A DNA stretch of 64,000 bases from Chloroflexota bacterium (GTDB lineage Bacteria; Chloroflexota; UBA6077; SHYK01). A model generated the notes under the pieces. The model was not told the origin of the DNA, ran no database searches, and was given only the letters and a program-made list of their open reading frames with translations. Positions 27,218 through 35,440 of the stretch are shown here, piece by piece (position 1 is the first letter of the stretch; each line of letters begins with the position of its first letter). A program made the translations under genes and the position numbers. The DNA is taken from assembly GCA_009692845.1 (NCBI GenBank), contig SHYK01000003.1, forward strand, positions 129,956 through 193,955. The letters run 5' to 3'.

Positions 27218-27972
27218 CGAATGCTCGCGCGGCGCGGTCCTGCTTGGCGGATGCGTCGGGCCTGGGCGGTGTTCGCTTCAAGCTCCACCCGGTCGTCGAG
27301 GGCGGCCAGGGGAGTCTCGAGCCCGTCCCGGCGGCCGAGGGCGGACTCAATGATCCAATCGGCAAGCGCGGGGTTCTTGGGGAGCAACGGTCCGTGGAGA
27401 TAGGTCCCGACCGCGTTGCGGTAGCGGACCCCTTCGGTCCGGTCGACGCCGTTGTTCCCGTGGCCGATCTGGACCCTCCCCAAGGGATGGGCGCCGGGCC
27501 CCAGAAAAGTCTGACCGCTGTGGTTCTCAAAACCGACCAGGGTCGAGGGCTTCTGGCCCAGGTCGGCTTCGACGATTACGTCGCCGACCATGCGCCGATC
27601 GCCAGCCACGGTATGAGCATCGAATAAGCCGACGCCAGGGATCTCGACTCCCTCCGTGGTGCGGAAGAAACGGCCGAGTAGCTGGTAGCCGCCGCAGACG
27701 GAGAGGAGCGCTGCGCCATCCTCAACCGCTTCCTGGATCGCCCGTCCCACTCCGCGGGCGAGATCGCGGCTGACCGTTTCCTGCTCGACATCCTGGCCTC
27801 CGCCGAAGAACAGGATGTCGACCGTGCTCGGCTCAAGGTTTTCGCCCAGCGTGAGGTCCTGGACCTCGAGAGCGATTCCGCGCCAGTCGCAACGTCGCTG
27901 GAGCGCGATGATGTTGCCCCGATCCCCATACAGATTCATCAGGTCTGCGTAGAGATGAACCAGCCGAAGCAT
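27214..27972 (-). CDS. gatD: Lipid II isoglutaminyl synthase, glutaminase subunit
   Basis: 252 residues. CobB/CobQ-type class I glutamine amidotransferase that supplies ammonia to MurT for converting D-Glu to D-isoglutamine in lipid II. The nucleophile Cys93 lies in LLSVCGGYQLLG and the partner His193 in TYLHGPLLPKNP. The N-terminal phrase LYADLMNLYGDRGN is typical of GatD. The ATG overlaps the murT stop by one base (TAATG). MurT/GatD is common in Gram-positive bacteria and Chloroflexota. Confidence 0.94.
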   Translation of the reverse strand: MLRLVHLYADLMNLYGDRGNIIALQRRCDWRGIALEVQDLTLGENLEPSTVDILFFGGGQDVEQETVSRDLARGVGRAIQEAVEDGAALLSVCGGYQLLGRFFRTTEGVEIPGVGLFDAHTVAGDRRMVGDVIVEADLGQKPSTLVGFENHSGQTFLGPGAHPLGRVQIGHGNNGVDRTEGVRYRNAVGTYLHGPLLPKNPALADWIIESALGRRDGLETPLAALDDRVELEANTAQARRIRQAGPRRASIR

Positions 27973-29339
27973 TAATTCTCCCAGAACGGGGCGACCAGAC
28001 CTCGTTGCTGAAGAAGGTGACGGATCTCAAGAGTGGCCGTGTAGGTGCAGAAGGCGGCCACCCTGGCGCCACTCCTGGCCGCATCGAGGGCCAGGCTGAG
28101 CGCGTTCTCGAGACTAGGCTCCGTGGTCCGATTGTCGACGCTGGCATATTTCAGCCGAACCGACATGTCATGAGCCCGAAGGCCGGTGCAGACGATCCGC
28201 CGGTTGCCGAGCAGCTCGAAATCCACGTCCCACAGCCAGCTTACGTCGGTTCCGTCGGCAAAAAGGTCGTTGATGGCGACGAGAGTCAGGTCCTCTGCGC
28301 CGAGGGATCGCAGAGCCTGGTTGAAGCCGACCGGGTTCTTGACCAGGACCAGCTTCAGAGAGCCGTCTCCGACCTGGACCACCTCATCCCGCCCGAATGC
28401 TCCCTGGGCTTCGGCGAGGCCCTGGACGATGTACTGCGGATCGATGTCGAGAGCGAGGGCTGCAGCGCTCGCCGCAACCGCGTTGTAGACATTGTGCAGG
28501 CCGTTCAGCGGAATATGGGTCGGGAAGATGGGTCCGTCGGAGTTCAAGTTGAAATCACTGCCGTGCTCGCCGTCCATCGCGATCTCGGTCGGAGCTACGT
28601 CCGGCACTGGGCGCCTCCAGCCGCATCCGCTGCAAACATAGAGGCCCAGATGGCCGTAGTTACTCGATGAGTAGGTCAGGCGACTTCGACACCGGGGGCA
28701 CAGGCGATGATCTGCCTCGTGGGGCAGACCCTCGTGGCCAAAGCTGCATTCACTAATTCCGAAAGTGGTCGCGGGTCCAAGCCTGGACTCGGACAGGTAA
28801 GCGAGAGTCGGGTCATCTATGTTGACGACGAGTTTTGCGGGGAGCGGAAGGTTGGCAGCGGCTCGCTGCCAAGCTCGGGCGACAAAATCGACCTCTCCGT
28901 ATCGGTCGAGTTGGTCGCGGAACAGGTTGGTCAGGACCAGCACCCGCGGTCGAATCGCGGCGACGGCGGCGGGGACGTGGGCCTCGTCAACCTCGAAGAT
29001 CCCCAGGTCGCCATGGGGCTGACCCATCAGACTACAGCCGTCCAGAAGGGCGGAGAGGATTCCGGCCGGAAGGTTGGCACCGGCCCGGTTGTGAACCGGC
29101 CTGAGCCCGGCCCGGTGCGCGATTTGCGCGAGCATGCGCGCCGTGGTCGTCTTTCCGTTGGTGCCTGAGATCAGGACCGAACCCTGGGGCAAGCGGCTGC
29201 TGAGGGTGCTGAGTGCCTGGGTGTCGATGCGGGCAGCGACGTGGCCAGGCAGAACGGTGCCGCCGCCTCGACGGAGGGCACGAGTCAGGCGGGATGCGAC
29301 TCGGCCGGCCGCGATAGCGGCGGAAAGCCTCGGATTCAT
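27972..29339 (-). CDS. murT: Lipid II isoglutaminyl synthase, Mur ligase-like subunit
   Basis: 455 residues. Mur-ligase fold with the ATP loop ISGTNGKTTTARM (about 57-69), a zinc-ribbon insert (CPRC and CSGC, spaced by about 21 residues) characteristic of MurT, and the C-terminal DUF1727 domain (from about 330). With GatD it amidates the alpha-carboxyl of D-Glu in lipid II, lowering wall charge and favouring crosslinking. It is first of the three-gene operon and lies 33 bases after the GreA-like gene on the same strand. Confidence 0.94.
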   Translation of the reverse strand: MNPRLSAAIAAGRVASRLTRALRRGGGTVLPGHVAARIDTQALSTLSSRLPQGSVLISGTNGKTTTARMLAQIAHRAGLRPVHNRAGANLPAGILSALLDGCSLMGQPHGDLGIFEVDEAHVPAAVAAIRPRVLVLTNLFRDQLDRYGEVDFVARAWQRAAANLPLPAKLVVNIDDPTLAYLSESRLGPATTFGISECSFGHEGLPHEADHRLCPRCRSRLTYSSSNYGHLGLYVCSGCGWRRPVPDVAPTEIAMDGEHGSDFNLNSDGPIFPTHIPLNGLHNVYNAVAASAAALALDIDPQYIVQGLAEAQGAFGRDEVVQVGDGSLKLVLVKNPVGFNQALRSLGAEDLTLVAINDLFADGTDVSWLWDVDFELLGNRRIVCTGLRAHDMSVRLKYASVDNRTTEPSLENALSLALDAARSGARVAAFCTYTATLEIRHLLQQRGLVAPFWEN

Positions 29340-29372
29340 CTAATCGCGGATCCAGCCTTGACGGGAAGGCTT

Positions 29373-30212
29373 CTAGGAGGCAGCGGCTCCGGCGGTGCGG
29401 CGACGCTGGATGGTCTCGACCCGATAGGTCTGGGTGCCGGATGGGGTCGAAACTTCGACGATGTCGCCCGGTCGACGATTCATCAAGGCGTGTCCGAGAG
29501 GGGAATTGCCGGAGATTCTTCCTTCGCGGACATTGACTTCACCCTGGCCTACAACCGTAAAACTGATGTCTTCGTTCTCCGAAAGATCCTTCAGGACGAC
29601 GGTCATCCCGAGGTCTACGAACTCATCGGAATCGGCGGTTCGGATATCCGCCGCCGAGAGCATGGACCGGATGTCGTTGATGCGGCCCTGAACCTGGGAG
29701 AGCTGCTGCTTGGCGGCATCGTAGGGAGCATTTTCGCGGAAATCTTTGTCCGCCGCGGCTTTGGTCAACTCTTGGGTGACTTTGGGTCGGACGTCCTTCT
29801 CGAGCCGCTCCAACTCGACCTTGAGAGCCGCGAAGCCCTCCTCGGTCATCGGGACGGTCTCGGCCTCGGGACGGCTGTTGTTGGAGCGTTGTGAGGTGGT
29901 GCGGCGAAGGCGAACCTGCGCGCCGAGATTGATATCGGTAACTTTTTTGGTCTTGAGCTGAGTGAGGAAGATCTTGACCGGCTCGAGCCGCAGGTTGAGG
30001 TCAACGCTCGACACCGGGAAGCCTTCCTGGTAACGTCCGATGTCGGTGGGAGTTAAACGGCGTACGGGGACATCGGCCCCGATCCAGCGGGCGAATCTGC
30101 TGAGCTCTCGACTGGTGGCTTCCCGGTCAGCGGGAGGCAGAGTAGAAATGTAGGCCGCGATGGCCTGTCCGAGCTGCACCAGGTTTTCGGAGGAATTTTC
30201 GGTTGCGGTCAA
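29373..30212 (-). CDS. GreA-like transcript cleavage factor with extra N-terminal domain
   Basis: 279 residues, against about 158 for normal GreA. Residues 120-275 form a full GreA: coiled coil with tip residues Asp157 and Glu160 (KDFRENAPYDAAK), then the FKBP-like C-terminal domain (NSPLGHALMNRRPGDIVEV). Residues 1-105 form an additional helical domain (LSRFARWIGADVPVRRLT, then LEPVKIFLTQLKTKK) that resembles the SAM-like core-binding domain of tyrosine recombinases. GreA rescues backtracked RNA polymerase; the added domain could bind DNA or a partner. The likely start is TTG at 30212, back to back with rsmG. Confidence 0.85.
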   Translation of the reverse strand: MTATENSSENLVQLGQAIAAYISTLPPADREATSRELSRFARWIGADVPVRRLTPTDIGRYQEGFPVSSVDLNLRLEPVKIFLTQLKTKKVTDINLGAQVRLRRTTSQRSNNSRPEAETVPMTEEGFAALKVELERLEKDVRPKVTQELTKAAADKDFRENAPYDAAKQQLSQVQGRINDIRSMLSAADIRTADSDEFVDLGMTVVLKDLSENEDISFTVVGQGEVNVREGRISGNSPLGHALMNRRPGDIVEVSTPSGTQTYRVETIQRRRTAGAAAS

Positions 30213-30247
30213 TACCGGTTCGTCTCCCCTATGAGCAACAGTCTACG

Positions 30248-31099
30248 TTGGGAAAAAAGGGCAGCAAAAAAAGTATAGGTGATCCTTCGGTTTCCAAACA
30301 AGATTTGAATAAGGCGCTGGTTGCTCTGGGACTCGAGCTGGATTCAGACCAGGTAGACCGCAGCATCTGGCTGGCCTCTGAGCTGCTCGACTGGAACCGG
30401 CGGGTCAACCTGACCGGGATCAGCAGCCCGGAAGACGTCATCTCCAAACATCTGCTCGATTCGTTCACCCTGGTGCCGGTTCTGGAGCGAATCTTCGGCG
30501 CGGGACGGATCCGCATGGTTGACGTCGGCACGGGGGCGGGGTTCCCGGGGATTCCGGCCAAACTCGCGCGGCCGGATCTGAAGCTAACCCTGCTGGAGGC
30601 CACTGGGAAAAAGGTTGCCTTCCTCGAACATGCGATAGAAGGGCTGAGCCTGGACAACACCGAGGCGCTGCACACTCGGGCCGAGCTGATTGGGCACGAA
30701 CCTGGATACCGAGAGGCCTTTGACGTCGCGGTCGGGCGGGCCGTGAGCGGGATGGGGACCTTGGTGGAGCTGTTGCTACCTTTGGTGCGCCTCGGTGGCT
30801 GGGCCCTGGTAATGAAGACCCAGCGAGAGCTGGATACTGAGCTCCAGGGGGCTCTGCCCGGCATCGAAGAGCTCGGCGGGCGGGTGACCGAGATAGCCTC
30901 AGCCAGCATCGCGGGGTATCTGGAAGATCGGGTGATCGTTCTGGTGGAGAAGGTCAGGCCCACCCCGGAGGCTTATCCTCGTCGCCCGGGCGTTCCCCAG
31001 CGGCGGCCCTTGAGCGGGCGGTTGTCGGATCCATCCGACGCCCGACCTGTGGGTCCTGTTAAAAACGGGGGTGGAGTATCCGTCCGGGCCGAGCTGTGA
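30248..31099 (+). CDS. rsmG: 16S rRNA (guanine527-N7)-methyltransferase
   Basis: About 283 residues. RsmG/GidB methylates G527 of 16S rRNA. Conserved parts are LDWNRRVNLTGI, KHLLDSFTL, the SAM loop VDVGTGAGFPGIPAKL and VGRAVSGMGTLVELL. The start is unclear: in-frame TTG codons at 30203, 30248 and 30305 are candidates and none has a good ribosome binding site; 30248 avoids overlapping the divergent GreA-like start. A Lys-rich stretch on A6 and A7 runs precedes the conserved core. The C terminus has about 45 Pro/Arg/Gly-rich residues beyond the usual end. Confidence 0.9.
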   Translation: MGKKGSKKSIGDPSVSKQDLNKALVALGLELDSDQVDRSIWLASELLDWNRRVNLTGISSPEDVISKHLLDSFTLVPVLERIFGAGRIRMVDVGTGAGFPGIPAKLARPDLKLTLLEATGKKVAFLEHAIEGLSLDNTEALHTRAELIGHEPGYREAFDVAVGRAVSGMGTLVELLLPLVRLGGWALVMKTQRELDTELQGALPGIEELGGRVTEIASASIAGYLEDRVIVLVEKVRPTPEAYPRRPGVPQRRPLSGRLSDPSDARPVGPVKNGGGVSVRAEL

Positions 31100-31111
31100 G
31101 AAGAGGAGCAC

Positions 31112-31829
31112 TTGATGGACGCGAATGTGAAGGGCGGACCGGATCCGTGGACGGACTTGACTTCCGGGGAGGGATCGAGGCTGCGGGAGTGGATCGCCGG
31201 GCGTCGTTCTGAAATAGCCGCCGATCCCACCGCAAGTGAGCGCAACCAGTTTTGGATGGGCGTTACTCAATCCCTGGATGCGGAGTCGCTCGCGATCTTG
31301 CTCACTGCTAAGGAGCTCAATGAGGAACGCGATGCACTCACCGGTATCCTGAATCGGAGAGGTCTAGCAGGTGCCCTTTCAGAAGCTCTGGACTGGCAGG
31401 ATCGCACGGGGCGCAACCGGTAACCGTGCTGCTTCTCGCGCTGGACGGTTTTCAAGGTTTCAGTGAGGGGCACGGGCCGCAAGCGGCGGATACCGTGTTG
31501 GGAGAGTGGGTCCGGTTCTTGAAGAGCAAGCTGCGGAGGACGGACCTGCTCGGCCGATACGGCGGCGAAGAGGTGGTCGTAGGTCTCAAGGGGCGACCGG
31601 CGAGCAGAGCGCAGCGATCTTCCTCCGCCTGCGGACGGACATGGCCCAGGCGATCCAGAGCTGTCTGGAGGGGCTGGGAATTGACGCGGTCGTGACCGTA
31701 AATGTCGGAATCGCCGAGCGTGAGCCGGACGAGCATGTCATCGAGCTGCTGGAGCGGGCCCGCGCTCGAACCGCCCACGCGAAAGCAGCCGGACAGAATC
31801 TCGTCGTTGGCCGCAAGCCAGCGGGGTAA
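31112..31829 (+). pseudogene. GGDEF-domain (diguanylate cyclase-like) gene broken by two frameshifts
   Basis: Three successive frames give one GGDEF protein of about 238 residues: first a leader and DALTGILNRRGLAGAL, then VTVLLLALDGFQGF to GRYGGEEVVVGLKG, where GGEEV stands for the GGDEF signature, and finally ATGEQSAAIFLRLRTDM to the C-terminal helix. Both shifts occur at GGGGCG strings (near 31407 and 31593) and each is repaired by one extra base. If whole, the enzyme would make cyclic di-GMP. Decay and homopolymer miscalls are equally compatible. It follows rsmG by 12 bases. Confidence 0.7.
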
Positions 31830-31858
31830 ACGAGGGGCTTGGCTCGCCTGGCGTTGCC

Positions 31859-33634
31859 TTAGCTTTTGATGTCCCACGCCGCGATGTTCCAGGTCGTGTT
31901 CTGGGTGAGCGGTGGCGCATGCGGCTTCTTCGTGATGCCCTCGACGCCGTTCCGGAACGCGACGCCGATCGGGCTGTAGTACATGATGAGGACCGGCAGC
32001 TCTTCGGCGCCGATCTTCAGCAGCTTGAACATGATCTCTTGCCGGGGATCAACCGCGAGGGTCCGCATCATTTCGGCGTGCAGCCCGTCATAGGTCGGAT
32101 TCGACCAAGAGCCGCCGTTGGAACCGGTCCAGCCGTTCTCGACGGTCGGCATGTTCGGGGAAAGGATCTGGGCGAGTCCGCCCCGCTCGTTGAACCGGAA
32201 CGGCCCCAGGGCACCCTCCCGGTTTTGTGCCTGAAATTTCCGGCTCTCCAGCGACGAAACACCCGCGGGTGCCGAGGGAATCGGGTGCGAGGCTGCGATC
32301 CCGGCTGACTTAAAGTCGTCTACCACGGCGAGACTTTCGCGTACGTCGTTCGAGTCCGCGGTCACGAGGCGACAGCATCGGAATGGGACGGTCTGTCCGC
32401 TGCCATCTCTGAGCAGCCCATCCGCCCCCTTGGTCCACCCTGCCGCATTGAACAACTGCTGGGCCTTGGTCGGGTCGTAGGCGTACTTGATGACGCCGCG
32501 ATCGTTAGCTAGTTTGGTCGCCGGCTCGTCGGGCATCGCGAGATAGTGGCCCATCTCGGTCTGACCGAAAGCGAGCGCTTCGACGTACTGCTCCCGATTC
32601 ATCGACTGAATCATGGCCTGTCGAAATCGCGTGTCGCGAGCCCACGGGGCCGTGGGATCGTTGAACTGCAAGGTAAGGATTCGCTGCGCATTGGGCGAGG
32701 TGAATGCCTGGCCACCGTTCCACGTTCGCTGGATTTCGGCAACTTGGTCCGGCTTGATCTGCACACCGAGAGGCGCCACGTCGATTGCGCCGGCCAGCAG
32801 GTTGGCCACGATGACGTTGATATCGCCAATGAAACGGATAATCAGCTTGTCGATCTTGGGCCTTCCGAGCGCGTACCGGTCGAAAGCGAGCGCCTCAATG
32901 TGACTTCCTTCTTCCCACACGCTAACTCGGTAGGGGCCCAGGCCAACCCAGTCGCGGCCCCATAACGGGGTTCCGTCGAGGGCGACCGTGTCTCCCGCCC
33001 GGTACAGGTCCTCAATCAAGTGGCGGGGAATGGCGGGGACGCCCACTACCCCGTTGTGACCGCCCCAGATGGAGGTCGTCTTCCAATTCATCACGAGGGT
33101 CTTTTCGTCGGTGGCTCGAACGCTGCTGATGTTCAAGAGCTCACCTAGCTCGGGGACGGCTAGTTTCTTATCGGTGACGACCTCAAAGCCGAACACATAA
33201 TCCGCGGCGGTGAGGGGGGTTCCGTCCTGCCAGACGGCGCCCGGCCTGATTTTCCAGGTGACTTCCATCGTCCCGTCCGGGTTGACCTTCCAGTCCCCGT
33301 CCTGGGTATTAGGCACCTTCTGAGCCACCTGGGGAATCACGTTCCCGTTGATATCGAAAGCGGTGAGATTCGCATGGAAAATGAACCATCGCTCGGTATC
33401 GTTGGTTCCGATCGCGGTTGGCCTCCCGAGCGTCGTCAGCATCGCCGGGAAGGACTGGTGCGCCATGGTCAAAGTCTTGGAGGCTTGCGGAGCTGAGCTT
33501 CCCGGTGCCCCGGAGGAGGTGGTGGGTGCGCCCGACGGCCCGCAAGCGAATAGCAAAAGTGAGACAAGCACGAGGAGGGGCACAGTGGGTTGCAGCCAGG
33601 GATGTCTGCCTCGCGGCGCTGATGGAAGGTTCAT
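31859..33634 (-). CDS. Peptide/nickel-type ABC transporter substrate-binding lipoprotein
   Basis: 591 residues from ATG at 33634 (GAGG six bases upstream). A lipoprotein signal ends at LLFAC (Cys31), followed by a Ser/Gly/Ala linker. The mature protein is an SBP family 5 (DppA/OppA-like) receptor: ALNPDG-type opening WKVNPDGTMEVTWKIRPGAVWQDGTPLTAADYVFGFE, cut here at DGTPLTAADYVFGFE, then LWGRDWVGLGPYRV and RFRQAMIQSMNREQYVEAL. It binds peptides or other small solutes outside the cell. No permease or ATPase genes are adjacent. Confidence 0.9.
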   Translation of the reverse strand: MNLPSAPRGRHPWLQPTVPLLVLVSLLLFACGPSGAPTTSSGAPGSSAPQASKTLTMAHQSFPAMLTTLGRPTAIGTNDTERWFIFHANLTAFDINGNVIPQVAQKVPNTQDGDWKVNPDGTMEVTWKIRPGAVWQDGTPLTAADYVFGFEVVTDKKLAVPELGELLNISSVRATDEKTLVMNWKTTSIWGGHNGVVGVPAIPRHLIEDLYRAGDTVALDGTPLWGRDWVGLGPYRVSVWEEGSHIEALAFDRYALGRPKIDKLIIRFIGDINVIVANLLAGAIDVAPLGVQIKPDQVAEIQRTWNGGQAFTSPNAQRILTLQFNDPTAPWARDTRFRQAMIQSMNREQYVEALAFGQTEMGHYLAMPDEPATKLANDRGVIKYAYDPTKAQQLFNAAGWTKGADGLLRDGSGQTVPFRCCRLVTADSNDVRESLAVVDDFKSAGIAASHPIPSAPAGVSSLESRKFQAQNREGALGPFRFNERGGLAQILSPNMPTVENGWTGSNGGSWSNPTYDGLHAEMMRTLAVDPRQEIMFKLLKIGAEELPVLIMYYSPIGVAFRNGVEGITKKPHAPPLTQNTTWNIAAWDIKS

Positions 33635-33852
33635 GCGATTCCTCTTTTCACGACTCTGTTTGGCAGTCCCAGATTCACGGTCGACCGAGAGAAGTCCTAA
33701 CTGATCCCGTGGACAAGCCAGAATATCCCAGGGCACCAGCATCTTACGAGATGATGACCCCTCGGCGAGGCCCACTGAACCATCAGAAATGCAGGATGCG
33801 GCTGCCTGACGATATCGGGCATGAACGCGCGACCTGACGATGAAAGGCGAGT

Positions 33853-34179
33853 CTACGCGTAGAGGGCGCCTACGAATGAGCGGGCCTCTTGCATGAGAGC
33901 TTGCCACTCATCGGGCGTTCCCGGGTCGACGGCGACCCACTCCCTCATGACCCGACCCATACCGGGGTCGAAGTTCTCACCTTCGTGGGCGGCGACCAGC
34001 TGATCGACACGCTCTTTCGATAGCTTGAGGACCAACTGGCCCTTGAACAGGCAAGCAAAGACTCGGTTGTTAAGCTTGAGCGCGATTCCCCCGAACATCT
34101 TCGCCTTGAAGATGCCCGGTTCGGAGAGGAATTCCAGGGCCAGCTCATCGAACAACCCGGCCGCGGTCAAGTCGTTCAA
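33853..34179 (-). CDS. TfoX N-terminal domain protein
   Basis: 108 residues. The fold and sequence (MFGGIALKLNNRVFACLFKGQLVLKL) match the TfoX/Sxy N-terminal domain, found alone in many soil bacteria. In gammaproteobacteria TfoX regulates competence; stand-alone versions have no established role. Glu/Asp-rich C-terminal helix PDEWQALMQEARSFV closes the domain. It starts two bases after the stop of the ornithine cyclodeaminase-like gene, so both are probably one transcript. Confidence 0.85.
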   Translation of the reverse strand: MNDLTAAGLFDELALEFLSEPGIFKAKMFGGIALKLNNRVFACLFKGQLVLKLSKERVDQLVAAHEGENFDPGMGRVMREWVAVDPGTPDEWQALMQEARSFVGALYA

Positions 34180-34181
34180 GG

Positions 34182-35423
34182 TCAGGATTCAGCTGAGGCG
34201 AGCTCTAAAACAAGCTCGCGCAGAAAGCCGCCGATATCCGCGACAACACTGATGTTCTGGAAGGTTCCGCGGTCGGATAGCTTGGTCACCACAGCCGGCT
34301 CGATGTCGACGCACACCGTGGTGACGTCAGCGGGGAGGAGATTTCCGGTGGCGATGCCATGGAGCATCGAAGCCATCATGAGGGCCAGCTTGACCCCGCC
34401 GCGGACCACCTCCCGCATCCGGGTCTGGGCTTCCTGGGTGTCGGTGATCACGTCGGGGAGGGGGCCGTCATCCCGGATCGAACCAGCGAGGACGACATCG
34501 ACGTCATGCACGATGCAAGCGTGCATGACGCCCGACCTGAGGATCCCTTGCTCGACTGCCGCTCGAATGCTGCCGGCTCTTCGGACCGTGTTGATCGCGC
34601 GCAGGTGATGCTCGTGGCCGCCTTCCATTGGGACGCCATCCTCGAGAGAAACGCCGAGCGAAGTTCCGTAGAGGGTGGATTCGATGTCGTGGGTGGCCAG
34701 GCCATTACCAGCAAAAAGCGCCTGGACGTAGCCGTGCTCGATCAGCCAGACCAACTGGTTGGCGGCGCCGGTGTGGATCAGTACGGGCCCGCTCACGACC
34801 AGAATTTTCCCGCCGGCGGCTCGCACTTCCTGCATTCGCTCGGCGATGGCCCGGATCAGCCGAGGGTTGGCCTTCTCGGGCGAGACCGCGCTGCCCATGA
34901 AGGCAAAAACCTTGGGCTGGACCCGCGGGCGTTCCAGGGGGAGGACGCGAACGCCGGCGTCGCCTACGACGATGGGGGTGCCGGCCTTGACTTCATTGAG
35001 AGTGACGCACCTGGCAGTGCTCTCAGCGCGGTCGATCGCGATCCCGCAGTCCATCTCCGGATATTCGACGGGTACCCACTGGCCCTGGATGTTGACCAGG
35101 GTGTGCAGGTTCGTGGTGGAGTAGAAAGTCTCGGGGAAAACGCCATCGCTTGGCGCCAGTTCGGTCCGGGCCGGCTCGGTTTGCACCCGGGTGGCGCCCA
35201 GGCGGCCGACCCGATCCAGGAGGCCTTCCAGCTCAAGCGCGGTTGCGGCGCGAACCTCGATTCGGCAATAGCTGGGCTCGTCTTTTCGACGTCCCACCCG
35301 GAGCTCCTGGACCTCGAAATCGCCGCCCCGGTCCATGATCTCGTCCATAATGTTGGGCAAGGTCAGCGAATCGATGATGTGCCCGCGCAGCTCAATGACG
35401 TCGCGAAATGGGCGCTCTTCCAC
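34182..35423 (-). CDS. TIGR00300-family ornithine cyclodeaminase-like protein (LOR/SDH domain)
   Basis: 413 residues. N-terminal LOR/SDH domain (about 1-95, with LRGHIIDSLTLPNIMDEI) followed by a Rossmann-like C-terminal domain (KILVVSGPVLIHTGAANQLVWLIEHGYVQ, here noted by VVSGPVLIHTGAANQLVW). This family, present in archaea, cyanobacteria and some Chloroflexota, contains NAD-dependent ornithine cyclodeaminase (ornithine to proline plus ammonia) and the C-terminal half of cyanobacterial ArgZ/AgrE. The arginine dihydrolase half of ArgZ is absent. Divergent from the MidA-like gene with only 17 bases between starts. Confidence 0.85.
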   Translation of the reverse strand: MEERPFRDVIELRGHIIDSLTLPNIMDEIMDRGGDFEVQELRVGRRKDEPSYCRIEVRAATALELEGLLDRVGRLGATRVQTEPARTELAPSDGVFPETFYSTTNLHTLVNIQGQWVPVEYPEMDCGIAIDRAESTARCVTLNEVKAGTPIVVGDAGVRVLPLERPRVQPKVFAFMGSAVSPEKANPRLIRAIAERMQEVRAAGGKILVVSGPVLIHTGAANQLVWLIEHGYVQALFAGNGLATHDIESTLYGTSLGVSLEDGVPMEGGHEHHLRAINTVRRAGSIRAAVEQGILRSGVMHACIVHDVDVVLAGSIRDDGPLPDVITDTQEAQTRMREVVRGGVKLALMMASMLHGIATGNLLPADVTTVCVDIEPAVVTKLSDRGTFQNISVVADIGGFLRELVLELASAES

Positions 35424-35440
35424 CGCAGGTTCATCCTTTT

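Noticed and set aside
30203-30305. Programmed frameshift at A-runs before rsmG
   Set aside because: A 15-codon ATG frame ends at the A7 run, but the conserved RsmG core begins after it and needs no shift.
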